From: Pelagophyceae sp. CCMP2097
Taxonomy: Eukaryota; Sar; Pelagophyceae
Direction of reading: 5' to 3'
NCBI GenBank assembly: GCA_026770575.1
Contig: MU657195.1
Location: forward strand, 28,782 to 92,781
DNA length: 64,000 nt
The position numbers and the translations under genes were made by a program. Shown here piece after piece: positions 43,901-53,380 of the stretch. Position 1 is the stretch's first letter, and each line of letters opens with the position of its first letter. The notes under the pieces were generated by a model, which saw nothing but the letters and a program-made list of their open reading frames with translations, did not search any database and was not told the DNA's origin.

Positions 43901-45280
43901 CTCGAGGTCGCCTCGAGGCCGTTCGAGACCGCCAAGAGGGCCTTCAAGAGGGCCGTCAAGAGACAGTCTAGATGACCATCTCGAGGACCGTCTCGAACCC
44001 GTCTCGAGGGCCGTCTTAAAAAGCCGTCTGAAGAGCTGTCTGAAGAGTCGTCTGAGACCTGTTTCAAGGCCGTCTCGAGGACTGTTCCGAGGACTGTTTC
44101 GAAGACCGTCTCGAAGACCGTCTCTCAGCCCGTCTCCAGCGACGTCTGAAGGACCGTCTTCAGGCTCGGGCCATCCTTTGAACGCGGGCGGGCCGCGGCA
44201 TTCAACCACCGTCTCGAATCGGCGTCTCAAGTTTTGGAGCGTCGAAAAGACACACCGCAGCGTCGAAAAGACACCGCGACGAACCCGCTGCTTTGATATC
44301 TTCTCCACCACTTCGCCAATCGACTTGCCTTCGCCCAGCAAAAGCGCCACCGTGCCCGGGCACGAGTCGACCTGCGCGGGAGCGTCGGCGGGGCAAGAAG
44401 GGGGTTCTCGAAAGAGCAGTTCGTGGCACCCTTCCAAAAACGCCTCTTCAAACGGACCTTCAACGGAAACAAAGCGGACCCTTCGACGCGCTTCGTCTCG
44501 AGGCGGCGGCGGCGCTGTTCCGACTCTGCGGCGTTTGAGAGAGCGAGAAAGTGCGCAAACGCTCGCGACACGTCCCGCAGCTGCGCGGCCTCCAGAGAGG
44601 CCACCGACGCCACCATCTTCGAGAAAAGATCAGCCGCCAGGACCTCGTCGCCGTCGCGCCGCGCGGAGCGCCAGTGCGTGGCACCCTTGCGCAGAGACTC
44701 AATCGCCTTTAAAGTGCTTGCGCCGTCGACGTCACCCGCCGCCGCGTCTCCAAGTAACTTCCCCAATTTCTTCATCTCCCGGGCGTAGGGCGCCGCGGAG
44801 GCGTCGAGCTCCGATAAAGCGTGGAAGGTGTTGTGGCGGACACCTGACTTTGAAGACCTAGATGGGTTTATTACTATAGGCGTTGACTAGAGAGACAGAT
44901 TGTTACTATAGAGACGGGTTGTTACTGTAGAGGCGGGTGATTCCAAGAGGGCGTCGACGAGAGGCCCCAGAGGGCCCGCCCGATGCGCTCCCCCCGCCTC
45001 CCGCCCGTCTCACGCGCCTCCCGCGCGTCTCGCGCCCCCGCGCGCTCAACAGGCCCCGCCGCCCCGCCGCGGCCGCCCCTCCGCCTTCTTGGACGCACAG
45101 GCCGTTTGGGGGCGTTGTGGAGAAGTTTGCGTGCTGGTCGCCTGCACCGGCGGCTCTGGCAAACGCGGAGAGCGAGGGCTGCAGGGCGACCGTCGTCGAC
45201 CGGAAGCGCGCCGCGACCAAAGCCGCACGGCGCGCGTCCCGCGCCCGCGCGCGTCTCAGCGGCGCACGGCAAGCCTGCAT
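28942..45280 (-). CDS. ppc: Phosphoenolpyruvate carboxylase, about 20 exons over 16.3 kb
   Basis: PEPC adds bicarbonate to phosphoenolpyruvate to give oxaloacetate. Exons in coding order: 45280 to about 45140 (start tentative), 44843-44488, 44371-44285, 41842 to about 41740, 40368-40219, 40146-40032, 37835-37627, 37508-37338, 36582-36157, 35352-35301, 35214 to about 35108, 33904-33812, 33714-33650, 32750-32659, 31685-31525, 30009-29946, 29658-29582, 29497-29329, 29266-29190, 29089-28942. Nearly all junctions keep phase. Landmarks: [93 protein letters not shown]...[15 protein letters not shown], and the C-terminus GLRNSG (usual NTG). Total about 950 residues, normal for PEPC. The N-terminus ([20 protein letters not shown]) looks organellar. 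No plant-type phosphoserine motif is seen. The link from the TAHPTE exon to 40368 is unresolved; a micro-exon may be missing. Intron 35353-36156 has a GCAAGG donor. Confidence 0.92.
30010..31524. repeat. PEPC intron filled with GGGCC(G/C)TC-type array
   Basis: 1515-bp intron between the RPAK and RNPAGG exons. It consists mostly of degenerate units around GGGCCCGTC, GTCTCGGG and GAGGGCCGTC, 12-20 bp long, with local tight tandems such as CCGTCGAAGAGCCGTTCT (about 30970-31015). It reads as long spurious Pro/Arg/Gly frames on both strands. Confidence 0.75.
31686..32658. repeat. PEPC intron with two array dialects
   Basis: 973-bp intron. Up to about 32080 the units are CTCGAGAGGCCGT and TTTCAAAGGCCGT types; beyond that they switch to GACAACGTCCCCGTGAC types. 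The change is abrupt within one intron. Confidence 0.75.
32751..33649. repeat. PEPC intron with GACAAGGTCCCCGTGG array
   Basis: 899-bp intron, almost wholly degenerate 15-17-bp units of the form (T/C)GACAAGGTCCC(T/C)GTG. Ends splice in phase between FNFG and [10 protein letters not shown] of PEPC. Confidence 0.75.
33905..35107. repeat. PEPC intron with TGGCAAGGTCCCTGTGA array
   Basis: About 1.2 kb, with the same unit family as 32751-33649 but with local perfect tandems (CAAGGTCGCGCGTGG twice near 34200; AATTCAAACGGTCCCAG four times at about 34897-34965). It lies between the QFGP and [10 protein letters not shown] exons. Confidence 0.75.
35353..36156. repeat. GC-AG intron of PEPC with GGGCCGTCTC-type array
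   Basis: 804 bp. The donor is GCAAGG and the acceptor ATAG. Splicing here reads [13 protein letters not shown] in frame, with alternative nearby GT donors breaking the frame. Content is degenerate GGGCCGTC and CTTCGGTCC units (three CGTTCGCTTCGGTCC-like copies near 35425). Confidence 0.75.
36583..37337. repeat. PEPC intron with GGGGCCGTTGAAA tandem
   Basis: 755-bp intron. A compact tandem of GGGGCCGTTGAAA (13 bp, about five copies) lies at about 36918-36985; the rest is weaker units of GGGACCGTC type and unique sequence. It joins VQT to [14 protein letters not shown] exactly in phase. Confidence 0.75.
37836..40031. repeat. 2.2-kb PEPC intron with four successive array types
   Basis: In plus-strand order: TTGCAATTCCAGTT (x3, about 37996-38040); CTCGCAAGGGACCGTGCTGCAA (about 38120-38270); GTCAAAGGCC(A/G)CAGA (about 38815-39000); and GACAAGGTCCCTGTG (about 39320-39600), then CGTGGCCTCGAGGGG (about 39720-39900). 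Each type is sharply bounded. The flanking exons join as [13 protein letters not shown]. Confidence 0.8.
40369..41740. repeat. PEPC intron with GGCCGTCTCGAGGCCCG array
   Basis: About 1.3 kb of degenerate units with cores GGCCGTC, TCTCGAGG and CAAGGTCCGTT, less regular than the next intron. A micro-exon encoding about 10 residues may lie inside, since the flanking exons do not join in phase as drawn. Confidence 0.65.
41843..44284. repeat. 2.4-kb PEPC intron: (TCTCGAGGGCCG)n array
   Basis: The most regular array in the window. At about 42130-42220 the 15-bp unit GTCTCGAGGGCCGTC alternates with GTCTCGCGGGCCGTC, giving a 30-bp higher-order period. Further units are GTCTCGAGGACC, GTCTGAAGAGCC and GTCTTAAAAGCC. 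All three frames of both strands are open for hundreds of codons, a purely compositional effect. Confidence 0.85.
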
Positions 45281-47252
45281 GTCGGAAGCCGGGACGGCGG
45301 CAGGGGGCTCGGGTCGGGCCCTTCGCACGCTTTAGAACCGCATGGACGGGTGCTATACGTCAGCCTAACCCCGCCAAAGATCGTCGACTTTTTTTAAAAT
45401 TCCCCCCGAGACGACTTTTTAATTTTTGAGACCCGTGTGCGAGGTCGGGGCGGTTGTGCGAGGCCGCAAGGAGCATACTGAACTTCACGTCCCGAAAATC
45501 CTCGAGGAAAGCGGACATTCACTATTGACATAAACACACACCTTTTTAATACTTCGGCGACCTGAATTGAAACCAGAACAAGGGTCGAGATCTGGCTTGC
45601 ACGTTGTCGTCCGAGTTCAGGAGTTTGCACGAGTTTGCACGTCATCTCGTCGCACACGTGCTGTGCGGCGTGCCAAGTTTTGGAGCAGTTGGTGCAAAAG
45701 CGGCGTCTATAGCTCCAAAACTTTGTTTCGAGAGTCACGCGCCCGCGCTTCGACGAGGCGCGTTGGCCTCGTAGTCAAAACCATTCGCGCGGATGGATGG
45801 TCAACGGTGATGCGAATACATCTCGCATCAGAGGCCGCCGATTTAGCCCGTATTGACATCAGCGGATATCATTTAAGCCGGGAGCCTACTACAAAGGCCT
45901 CTCTGGTGGACTTAAGAACCCATTTTGGATTTTATAAGTGCCTTTATGGGAAATGTCCGACGCATATTCGCCCAAAAAAGCAAAAGTGGCCACGGCCTCT
46001 CGGAGACAAAGATGTTGCAACATTCGTATATTTTTGACTCGGAGGCACTCTTCTCTGGACGAGAACGCGCGGGCGCGGATGTCCGCGCGCAGAAGAAGCG
46101 TTGAGGCCGCTCCGTATGGTACCCGCGTCCCCTATAGGCCAAGAAGTTTGGGGTATAGAGGCCCCTGGGGAGCTCCAGCGCCGAGTCGACTCCTTTGAAT
46201 TCAAAATTCAGCGCTCGACGGCAACGCGCGAAACGAGTGGGTCCGAGATCACACCTAAGGCATATGTGCCCCGGATGGCACTGTACGTGGGGATGGTAAA
46301 TACAGATCACGAAAAGAAACCCGTCTTCGACCCGATTACACTCTGACGACGTAGCGTCTCCACGACACTCTCAAGTCGCCGATTGTGGCCGCTCGTGCCG
46401 CAAAACTCACTTGGGGCGTCGGCTTTATGGCCCTACAGACTCCGCACCAATCGATGCCGGGCTTATAGTGTTTTTCATGGGCATGACGTGCCTCGTACGA
46501 ACGTCGGCCAAGTCATGGAAAGCGCGAAGTTCCGAGCGCCACATTTGTTTTGGTACCGGCTCATAGAGTCAGATGATTTCCGACACATGTGTCGTAGGTG
46601 TGATTTGCGCACCACTTTGAGCGCCGTGAGCGCCCCTCCAAGTTGAGACCATGTCACACTTCACCCCCACATCTGGCCTATACGTGCCGGCGTCGAGTAA
46701 AGGCGGTTCCCGCCCATAGATGAAACCCTATACTCGGACCCCTGACCCTCCGCTCGGCGTCTGAGGCAAAGGTGCCCGCGCGCGAGGCGCCCGAAGAATG
46801 ACCTCAAAATTGATCTCGCACATTTACTAATGTTACAACATCTCTGTCTCCGAACCGCGGTCGCGGGGGTCTCGCGGGTCGGGCCCTACACACGCGCCTC
46901 CGAACCGCAAAGACGGCGGTATACACCAGTCGAACCTCGCAAAGATCTTTATTTCAAGTTCGCTATGTGCGAGGTCGCGGCGGTTGGGTGGGTCAATAGG
47001 TGCGTACTGAACGTTGGGATTAGGAACGTTAGGATAGTTGCCTTCTGAACCACCTTCATGGGTAAGAAACCCACTTGATCCATAGGGATATGAAATCCAA
47101 GGAGCGGCAAATGACATGTTAATAAGACACCATCTTCACAGCTGACGGAGGGGGCGTTATATTCCTTCGCTTGCGAGTGCTGTGGTCAGGGTCGCCGTAT
47201 GGGGCCCCGTGAACCCATATTGGGTAGGCTGGACCCCATACGGCCCCGTGGG
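45281..47252. other. PEPC upstream region; no recognised gene
   Basis: The PEPC promoter should lie just above 45280. Open frames at 45567-46037 (+) and 46101-46346 (+) have no recognised domain. A stretch CATATTGGGTAGGCTGGACC at about 47215 recurs at about 49296. Confidence 0.4.
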
Positions 47253-47582
47253 AAGTCGAAATTAGATCAGCCGCCAACTGAAGTTCAGTTCGAAAATATT
47301 TGGGCGAATGGCGTATCGAGCGGAAGGTGTTCCCCTCCGGCACATCAAAGGTCCCTTGGCGTTGACCTGGGGGGACGCCCCCCAGGTCACTCTTTCAGGA
47401 TCTCGGCTGTGGACTCAGGGAACACCTTCCGCTCGATAAACCATTCGCTAAAAAAGTATCGTCCTTTTGATCGATAACTTGGACTTGATTGAAAAAGTAA
47501 TAAAAACTCAGTTAAAACACCAGAGGCGCCTTCAACGGCTTTAAAACCTCAACGTCATTGTAGCCTGATCTAATTTCGACTG
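47253..47582 (+). mobile_element. TIR element family J, copy 2
   Basis: Inverted ends with the AGTCGAAATTAGATCAG core, flanked by a 4-bp duplication TGGG (47249-47252 and 47583-47586). The centre is the palindrome GACCTGGGGGGACGCCCCCC plus AGGTC. Shares GAGCGGAAGGTGTTCCCCTC with copy 3. Confidence 0.85.
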
Positions 47583-47699
47583 TGGGGTCCCATACAGGGT
47601 GAATGTGAGAGTAAGAAAATGGCCAAAGGCAACCCGTTGCCTTTTGGTTCTTAAAACTTAAGCGAATCGACAGTGCCTGTCGCCTTTGCCTTCTTAAAA

Positions 47700-48090
47700 T
47701 ATAAGATAATCGGCCTTGGGGGCTGTCTTCAGCCGTCCTTGGGCGGCAAATATGGCAATGCAGTTGCCCGTCTTGTCCAAGTGGTGCACCTTGGGGCCGT
47801 CCCGAGCTGTTGCGTCGCGACGAGTGTCGCCTCGAGGTCGCACCCGACGGCCATCGTCTCAGCGTGAACGAGCCGCTGACGGTGGAGTTCTCGAGCGCGC
47901 AAATTTGCAATCGCTTGCGAGTCCGCGCGATACCTGGAGCGCGATCATCTGCGCGCCGTAAGCGCCGCGGTGTGCCGTGGAGACGTGCAACCCCGTCGCC
48001 GTCGCTGCGACGGTGAGCACCAGGTAGGTACCTCCGGGGTCCCAAGAAGGGCCCCCAAAAAAGGGCCCGAGAAGGGTCCCCAACAAAATG
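47700..48090 (-). repeat. Dispersed repeat family M, copy 2 (inverted)
   Basis: Reverse complement of 10530-10905; see there. Peptide scraps QMIALQVSRGLASDC and VHHLDKTGNC occur in different frames, so it is a decayed fragment. Confidence 0.55.
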
Positions 48091-49424
48091 ATTCATACCG
48101 TACTCACGCTCCCTCGCACGTGGCCGTCGACTGGGGATTCTAGTTCCGCACTATGCATGGTCCAACACCGCCAGGCAAGCGCCGGGGCGTCGGTCGACCC
48201 GCGTGCTTACAGGGTTCGCGGGCGGGGTCAGGGAGGTTGCTCGACTGTTGGGTCAATGCTGGTCATAGGAAGATGCCCAACGGCGCGCGCCGCTCCTCAC
48301 GGGCGATCCCCGCAGCCGAACAGGTCCCATAAACGCCAAGAGGCGCGGCGCGGGCGCCGTCATCCTAGACGCCATGCCCACCTCACGGTCGTGCCTCGCG
48401 GTCGCATGCAGTCGCCTCATCCGCACCAGGGCGATTCCAGAGGATGGCGCGGCGTGTGCCCTCGCTCCCGACGTCACGGGAGCGCCGCGTGTGCGCGCCA
48501 ACGCCACCGCCGACCGCCTATTTGATTTTGGAACTTGGACGCCCTTCCGTTTCAAAGGCCTGGGNNNNNNNNNNGTCGTCGTCTGCGGCCTAGGTGATGG
48601 AGGCATGGACACGTTGAAACTGGTGCTATGCAGGTAGGCGCTTGACAGATTGATGCTATCGTTCCGTGGTGAGGCCCTCCACCAGCTCGGATCGACCTGT
48701 GGCAGGGAATACCCGAGACAAGTGCAATGTACGGCGCACACACGGCGCGCCTTGGACGACGATGCATTAAGCCAAGCGCATGTAGTGGGCCCTTATTTGT
48801 GCTTCTTTGTGCTTTCGAGACTTTATATATTGACTGCAGCCTCTGCTGTTCACTTTAGAAAACAGCCTCCCATGCAGATACGGGGTGCTCTTCCTGCGTC
48901 CAGCATTCTGGTCCCGCTTCGAATCCCCAGTTTTTTTTGCCCTTCGCCTCTTGAGACATTTCTTTTTTTTTTTGTTTTCCACCACTCAACCACGCGCGCG
49001 GCGGGCGAAACGCCCTTTTAAGATAACGTCGGCCCGCCAGCGCCTTTTGCCTTCTTAAAAAATAAGCGACTGGCGGCAGAGACCGCCTTTGCCTTTAGAT
49101 AAAATCCATTATCTTACTCTCACATTCACCCTGTACGGAAGCCATCGTGGTTTTTTTGCGTTAACGAAACGCTGACTGTATGGATGGATTTGATTAAGTG
49201 CTTAAGCGCAATTTAGCGCGACGGAGAACGGTTGGGCGCCACTGTCCGGCCGGCAAGTGGGCGGCGAATCGCGCTGGCTGGAACCCCGCCGCCCCATATT
49301 GGGTAGGCTGGACCCCACAGATCCATACCCCACGCGGAGACCCTGGCTGTGGTCGAGCTAGTGCACTCGGTGACGGTTCAGTTCCCGTCTGGCGTTCTGG
49401 GGTACGCCGAAGCGGCGGCGCAGG
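48091..49424. other. Gene-free stretch with assembly gap (48565-48574)
   Basis: Ten N bases at 48565-48574 mark a gap of unknown true size. Open frames around it are not recognised. A T-run at 48962-48972 follows. Confidence 0.6.
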
Positions 49425-49715
49425 TCGAACGGCTTGTGGCGCGGCTCGCGGCGCACTCTGACCGACGGGCGAGGCCGCTCCGGCGCGTCCTCAACCGCCC
49501 GGCCGCTCGAGCGGCCGGCCGCTCGAGCGGCCAAAGGCCATCTTCCTTGGGGGAGCGCCCACCATTCATAACCGTCAAAGTTGGTGCCTCTGTGCGCCTC
49601 AGGGACGGCAGAGCGCGCCTGCGCGAGGCGCGCCTCTGCCAGCCGCGGCGCTCTCGCGCGCATCGGGGCGCGGGAGGCTGAGGACCCGCCGCCGCGGTCG
49701 AAGCTCGCACAGGTG
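49425..49715 (+). pseudogene. 3'-end fragment of the MYND-RING-Sel1 gene
   Basis: From GCGGCGGCGCAGGTCGAACG the sequence follows 54352-54610, covering the last about 20 codons (AAAQVER...LAAHS) and the 3' flank (CGCGTCCTCAACCGCCCGGC and beyond). The stop codon is lost by substitution (GCGTGA becomes GGGCGA). Nothing upstream of the last codons is present. A palindromic MITE starts at 49721, just past the homology. Confidence 0.8.
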
Positions 49716-49720
49716 GATAA

Positions 49721-49923
49721 TAGGAAGTTCCTGCCCCAATTAGAATCGGCTTTCGCGGAAATGCCCCAACTAGAATCTAACTTTTTCTGAACATATTCCC
49801 AATTTCGAGCTCCGTGATTGGTTCAAAATTTCTTTTTCTGAACATATTATATTTTCAAGTCACCTGATAGGCCAGATTGGATTCTAATTGGGGCCAGATT
49901 CTAATTGGGGCAGGAACTTCCTA
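49721..49923. mobile_element. Palindromic MITE with about 27-bp TIRs
   Basis: Starts TAGGAAGTTCCTGCCCCAAT and ends with its exact reverse complement; TIR identity runs about 27 bp. 203 bp, AT-rich interior, no coding capacity. Confidence 0.85.
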
Positions 49924-50572
49924 GGTTGATCGAAGGTCGATAGGGATATAGGTGGCACTATAAAATAATTTGTAAAAACTGCATTTGATTTTACATGATT
50001 TTGCGTGAAATAAATAACATGACCCCCAAATTTTGCCTTTGTAGTCACTTGAAAAAACATCCACAAATTCGTCGATATTCGCGAAATTCGGGCGCCTTTC
50101 ATCGCGAGGTTGTGTTTTTTCCCCATTTTATTGAGGAAAGGCCGACTTCCACCCCAAAAACATGCTCACGCAGAGCCACACCTCGTATTTGAGCTCGTCA
50201 GTTCGCCGGGGCGACTCGGCGGAACCTCTCCTTCGCGCTAAGTCCCATTGCGCCTTGTTTAAGCGCCTCTTAAAATATGACCTTCAATTTACACTATATA
50301 TACGCGCGTAGCAGTAATTGCACTGTATTTACAGTAAATACAGGGGCCCGTAATCCTCTGCACTGTATTTGCCCACCTAGGAACCCTATAGTTAATCATA
50401 GGGATCGGACCTGGATTCGCACAATTGTTCAACGAATCGTTCGAGGTTTTGTCGCCCGCGGCGCTCCCGGCGGCCCGCGCCGCCGTGCAGAAGCCGGCAC
50501 TGCCGGCGTACACGCACCCGCTCGTCGCTCGATGACCGAGGTCGCTGAAATGGGCCCTTCATGTCAGCTTTT

Positions 50573-50979
50573 CGATCCCCCCTCTCGTAAACTGGAGGAC
50601 ACCGGTCCGTCTGTGACGAAAAATTGACCTTATGAGGCCTCATAATGACCGGTTCTCGGCCGGCCAGACGGGTTTTGGCTGGCGTGAGTCGCCTTAGGGG
50701 GTGTCATGAGTGTCCCGTGAGCTGCTCTGGGCATGCGGCTCCTCCTAGAAGGCAGGGTCTTAACGAGGAGCCAACGGGGACTAAATCTAGTCCTCTCCTC
50801 GAGGGCACCACGAGCGTTCCCGGCGCGCACAGCGCGCTGGATTGAAGCCACGTCCTTCCCCGATCTAACCCAGCCAACGCCGAGCATCACAGGCCGCCGC
50901 AACGCCTCGAACTGCTCCTTAGAACCTTTAAAACTGCACGGACGGACCGGTGTCCTCCGGTTTGCGAGATAGGGGATCG
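50573..50979 (+). mobile_element. TIR element family I
   Basis: Imperfect TIRs of about 35 bp sharing CGATCCCC and GGAGGACACCGGTCCGTC bound 407 bp. The left flank (GACCGAGGTCGCTGAAAT, about 50535) matches the 5' flank of the MYND pseudogene at about 62291, so the element landed in the old promoter of the intact MYND copy. Confidence 0.7.
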
Positions 50980-50983
50980 TTAA

Positions 50984-51687
50984 TAGACCCGCTTTTGGTA
51001 AATGCGATTAAGGCTTTCGGAGGATCTGTTTGGTTCGATCGACGCGCCTCGACGCAAGCTTTCACGCTCCGTCTTTTTTAGCTCCGCGGGCGGGGTCCGC
51101 GCTGAGATACTCGCGCCCAAAGTTCAACGGAATCTCGTATTGAATTTCGAAAGTTTGACATTGGGGCATGCATGCAGTACCTGAGATTTGTTATAAACCT
51201 CCTGAGGCGCAGTTATCGAGCACAGCGAGCCAACTTTTGCCAAAACGAACGCTCAAAGTGGGGGCTGGCGAGCCTAGGCCCGACGGCCTCCCCCGAGCCG
51301 CCAGGCGAGGTCTGGCGACTGTGCACGCACGCACGCGTGGTACCTCCCGGCCGTGGAACCGGCGTTTTATCGGATCAGTCTGACCGCATCGTGGCTGGGA
51401 AGCACTTCAGGCGACACCATTTTCGGGCACATCGGCCACAGCCCGTGCGCCTCCAGGGGAAAGGAGGCTTGTCATTCCGGGGTTCATACGTCGTGGCGCG
51501 TCCGTCGCGACACTCCTGACCCCAGGGGACGTCGGTGCGCGGCGGGGCGGCGCCTCTCGGTCCGAGGTTTGAGAGGAAAAGCGGACATTGATCCGTTAAC
51601 CCGACCCAAGTCCGGTAGGAGGGCTCCTAGGCGCGAATCAGAGATGTTTAGCGATTATCGGCTCGCTGCAGTCCAAAAGCGGGTCTA
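50984..51687 (+). mobile_element. TIR element family A, copy 3
   Basis: Ends TAGACCCGCTTTT and AAAAGCGGGTCTA, 704 bp. Unlike the other three copies it lacks a matching 7-bp duplication (TCGTTAA left, CACCACT right), so one flank was rearranged after insertion. Confidence 0.85.
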
Positions 51688-51690
51688 CAC

Positions 51691-52824
51691 CACTGTCGAA
51701 TTCGCCTAACACAAATCACCAAATTTAACTATTTTTAGCGCGTGCGTTCTTGCCGCCCCCTCCAGTCGTACTGGTTGCCGCCTCGGAGACCATCGCGCGA
51801 AGAGGAAACTTCCCAAACCGCGAAAAATCAAAAACCACTAAAGGAAGCAAGGAAAGGTCGTACAACTTGGACAGTCGCGATCGGGCACCGTCCTTGGCGC
51901 CTTTATCGACTTTTAATTTGGACACTAAGGGTTCAGACTTGATTAACTACTAGATTAAGAAGCTTTCGCAGAGATTCGCCAAAATAAGGGTAGTTCATGA
52001 AAAGCCAACAAGCGCCTCCGGGGCGTCTCGTGGTAGTGGTTGGCGTGGCGCCACTCATCATTCAAGGGCAAACAAAAGTTAAATAATTTCCGGTGATAAT
52101 CTAATTCGACAGTAGACGCGCTTTTCGAGCGCAGCGAGCCAAAATCGCTAAATAATTTTAGGCCGCTCGTGTAAAAAGCCTTACCGGACTTAGCTCCGGT
52201 TAACGGATCGAACTCCGTTTTGCTCTCAAACTCCGAATTTGGAGGCACCGCCCAGCCGCGCACCGACGGCCCCTGGGGTCAGGAGTGTCGCGACGGACGC
52301 GCCACGGCGCCTATACCCCGGAACCGCGAGCCTCCTTTCCCATGGAGGCGCGCGGGCTGTTTTCGGTGTGTCCGAAAATGGTCTCGCCTGAAGCGCTCTA
52401 ACTTCGCGATGCGGTCAGCCTCATCCGATAAGAAGCCGGTTCCGCGGCCGGGACGTACCGCGCGTGCGCGCGCCGCCGCCAGACCTCGCCTGCCGGCTCG
52501 GGGAAGGCCGTCGGGCCGAGGCTCGGCAGCCCCACTTTTGCGCGTTCGTTTGGGCGAAACTTGGCTCGCTGCAGTGTGCTCGATAATCGCGCCTCGGGAG
52601 GTTCATATCAAATCTTAAGTACTGCACGCATGTTCCAAAGTCAAATTGCCAAAATTTAAAACGACATTCCGTTAAACTTTGGGCGCGAGTATCTCAGCGC
52701 GGACTCCGCCCGCGGAGCTAAAGTTGGCGGATCGTGAAAGCTCGCGTCGAGACGCGTCGACTCCATCAAACAGTTTGTCTCAATTCGAGAATCGTAATAT
52801 TGAGAAGCGGGTCTATCGACAGTG
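51691..52824 (-). mobile_element. CACTG-type family B, copy 3 (inverted, interrupted by A4)
   Basis: Starts CACTGTCGAATT at 51691; its other TIR is cut by family A copy 4 and resumes as the final TG at 52823-52824. Flanked by CAC (51688-51690 and 52825-52827), a 3-bp duplication as in copies 1 and 2. Confidence 0.8.
52113..52815 (-). mobile_element. TIR element family A, copy 4 (inverted, inside B3)
   Basis: 703 bp, ends TAGACGCGCTTTT and AAGCGGGTCTA, with a perfect 7-bp duplication TCGACAG (52106-52112 and 52816-52822). Excision with one duplicate restores the intact family B terminus. Confidence 0.9.
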
Positions 52825-52830
52825 CACACA

Positions 52831-53284
52831 CACTGTCGAATTAGATTATCACCGGAAATCTATTAACTATTTTTGGCTCGTGAAGGCGGTTGGCGCTGCG
52901 CCGGCCACTCCCGCGAGACGCCCTGGGCGCGCTTGTTTGGCTTTTTCGTCAACTGTCTTATTTTGGCGAGACTCTGCGAAAGCTTCTTAATTAGTAGTTA
53001 ATCAAGTCTAAACCTTAGGGCCCAAATCAAAAGTCGATGAAGGCGCCAATGAGTTCCCGGCCAATTGAGGCAGACGTTAGGGGCACTGTGCCCGAACGTT
53101 ATGTCCAAATTGGCCGGCAATTCCTTGCCTCCAAAGTAGGCTACTAAAATTTCGCGGTTTGAAACGTTGCTTCTTCGCGCGCTGGTCTCCGAGGCGCCAA
53201 CTAATACGACTGGAGGGGGCGGCAAGAGCGCACGCGCTAAAAAAAGTTATCTTCGGCGATTTCTGTTGAGCAAATTCGACAGTG
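52831..53284 (+). mobile_element. CACTG-type family B, copy 2
   Basis: Exactly 454 bp like copy 1, with only scattered substitutions. Flanked by ACA (52828-52830 and 53285-53287). It ends 97 bp upstream of the MYND-RING-Sel1 ATG. Confidence 0.9.
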
Positions 53285-53380
53285 ACAACAACTTTTGGTG
53301 CGGACGTTCACGACGTCGAGAGTCTCGCGACGCCCTGCAGGTCGAAGCGCAGCAGGAGAGACCCTCGCAGGACGGCCACG

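Noticed and set aside
53282..53380. Upstream ATG (53282) as the start of the MYND-RING-Sel1 protein
   Set aside because: The first codons overlap the family B terminus and its target duplication, and the extra 33 residues are not preserved in frame in the pseudogene copy; ATG 53381 is the shared start.
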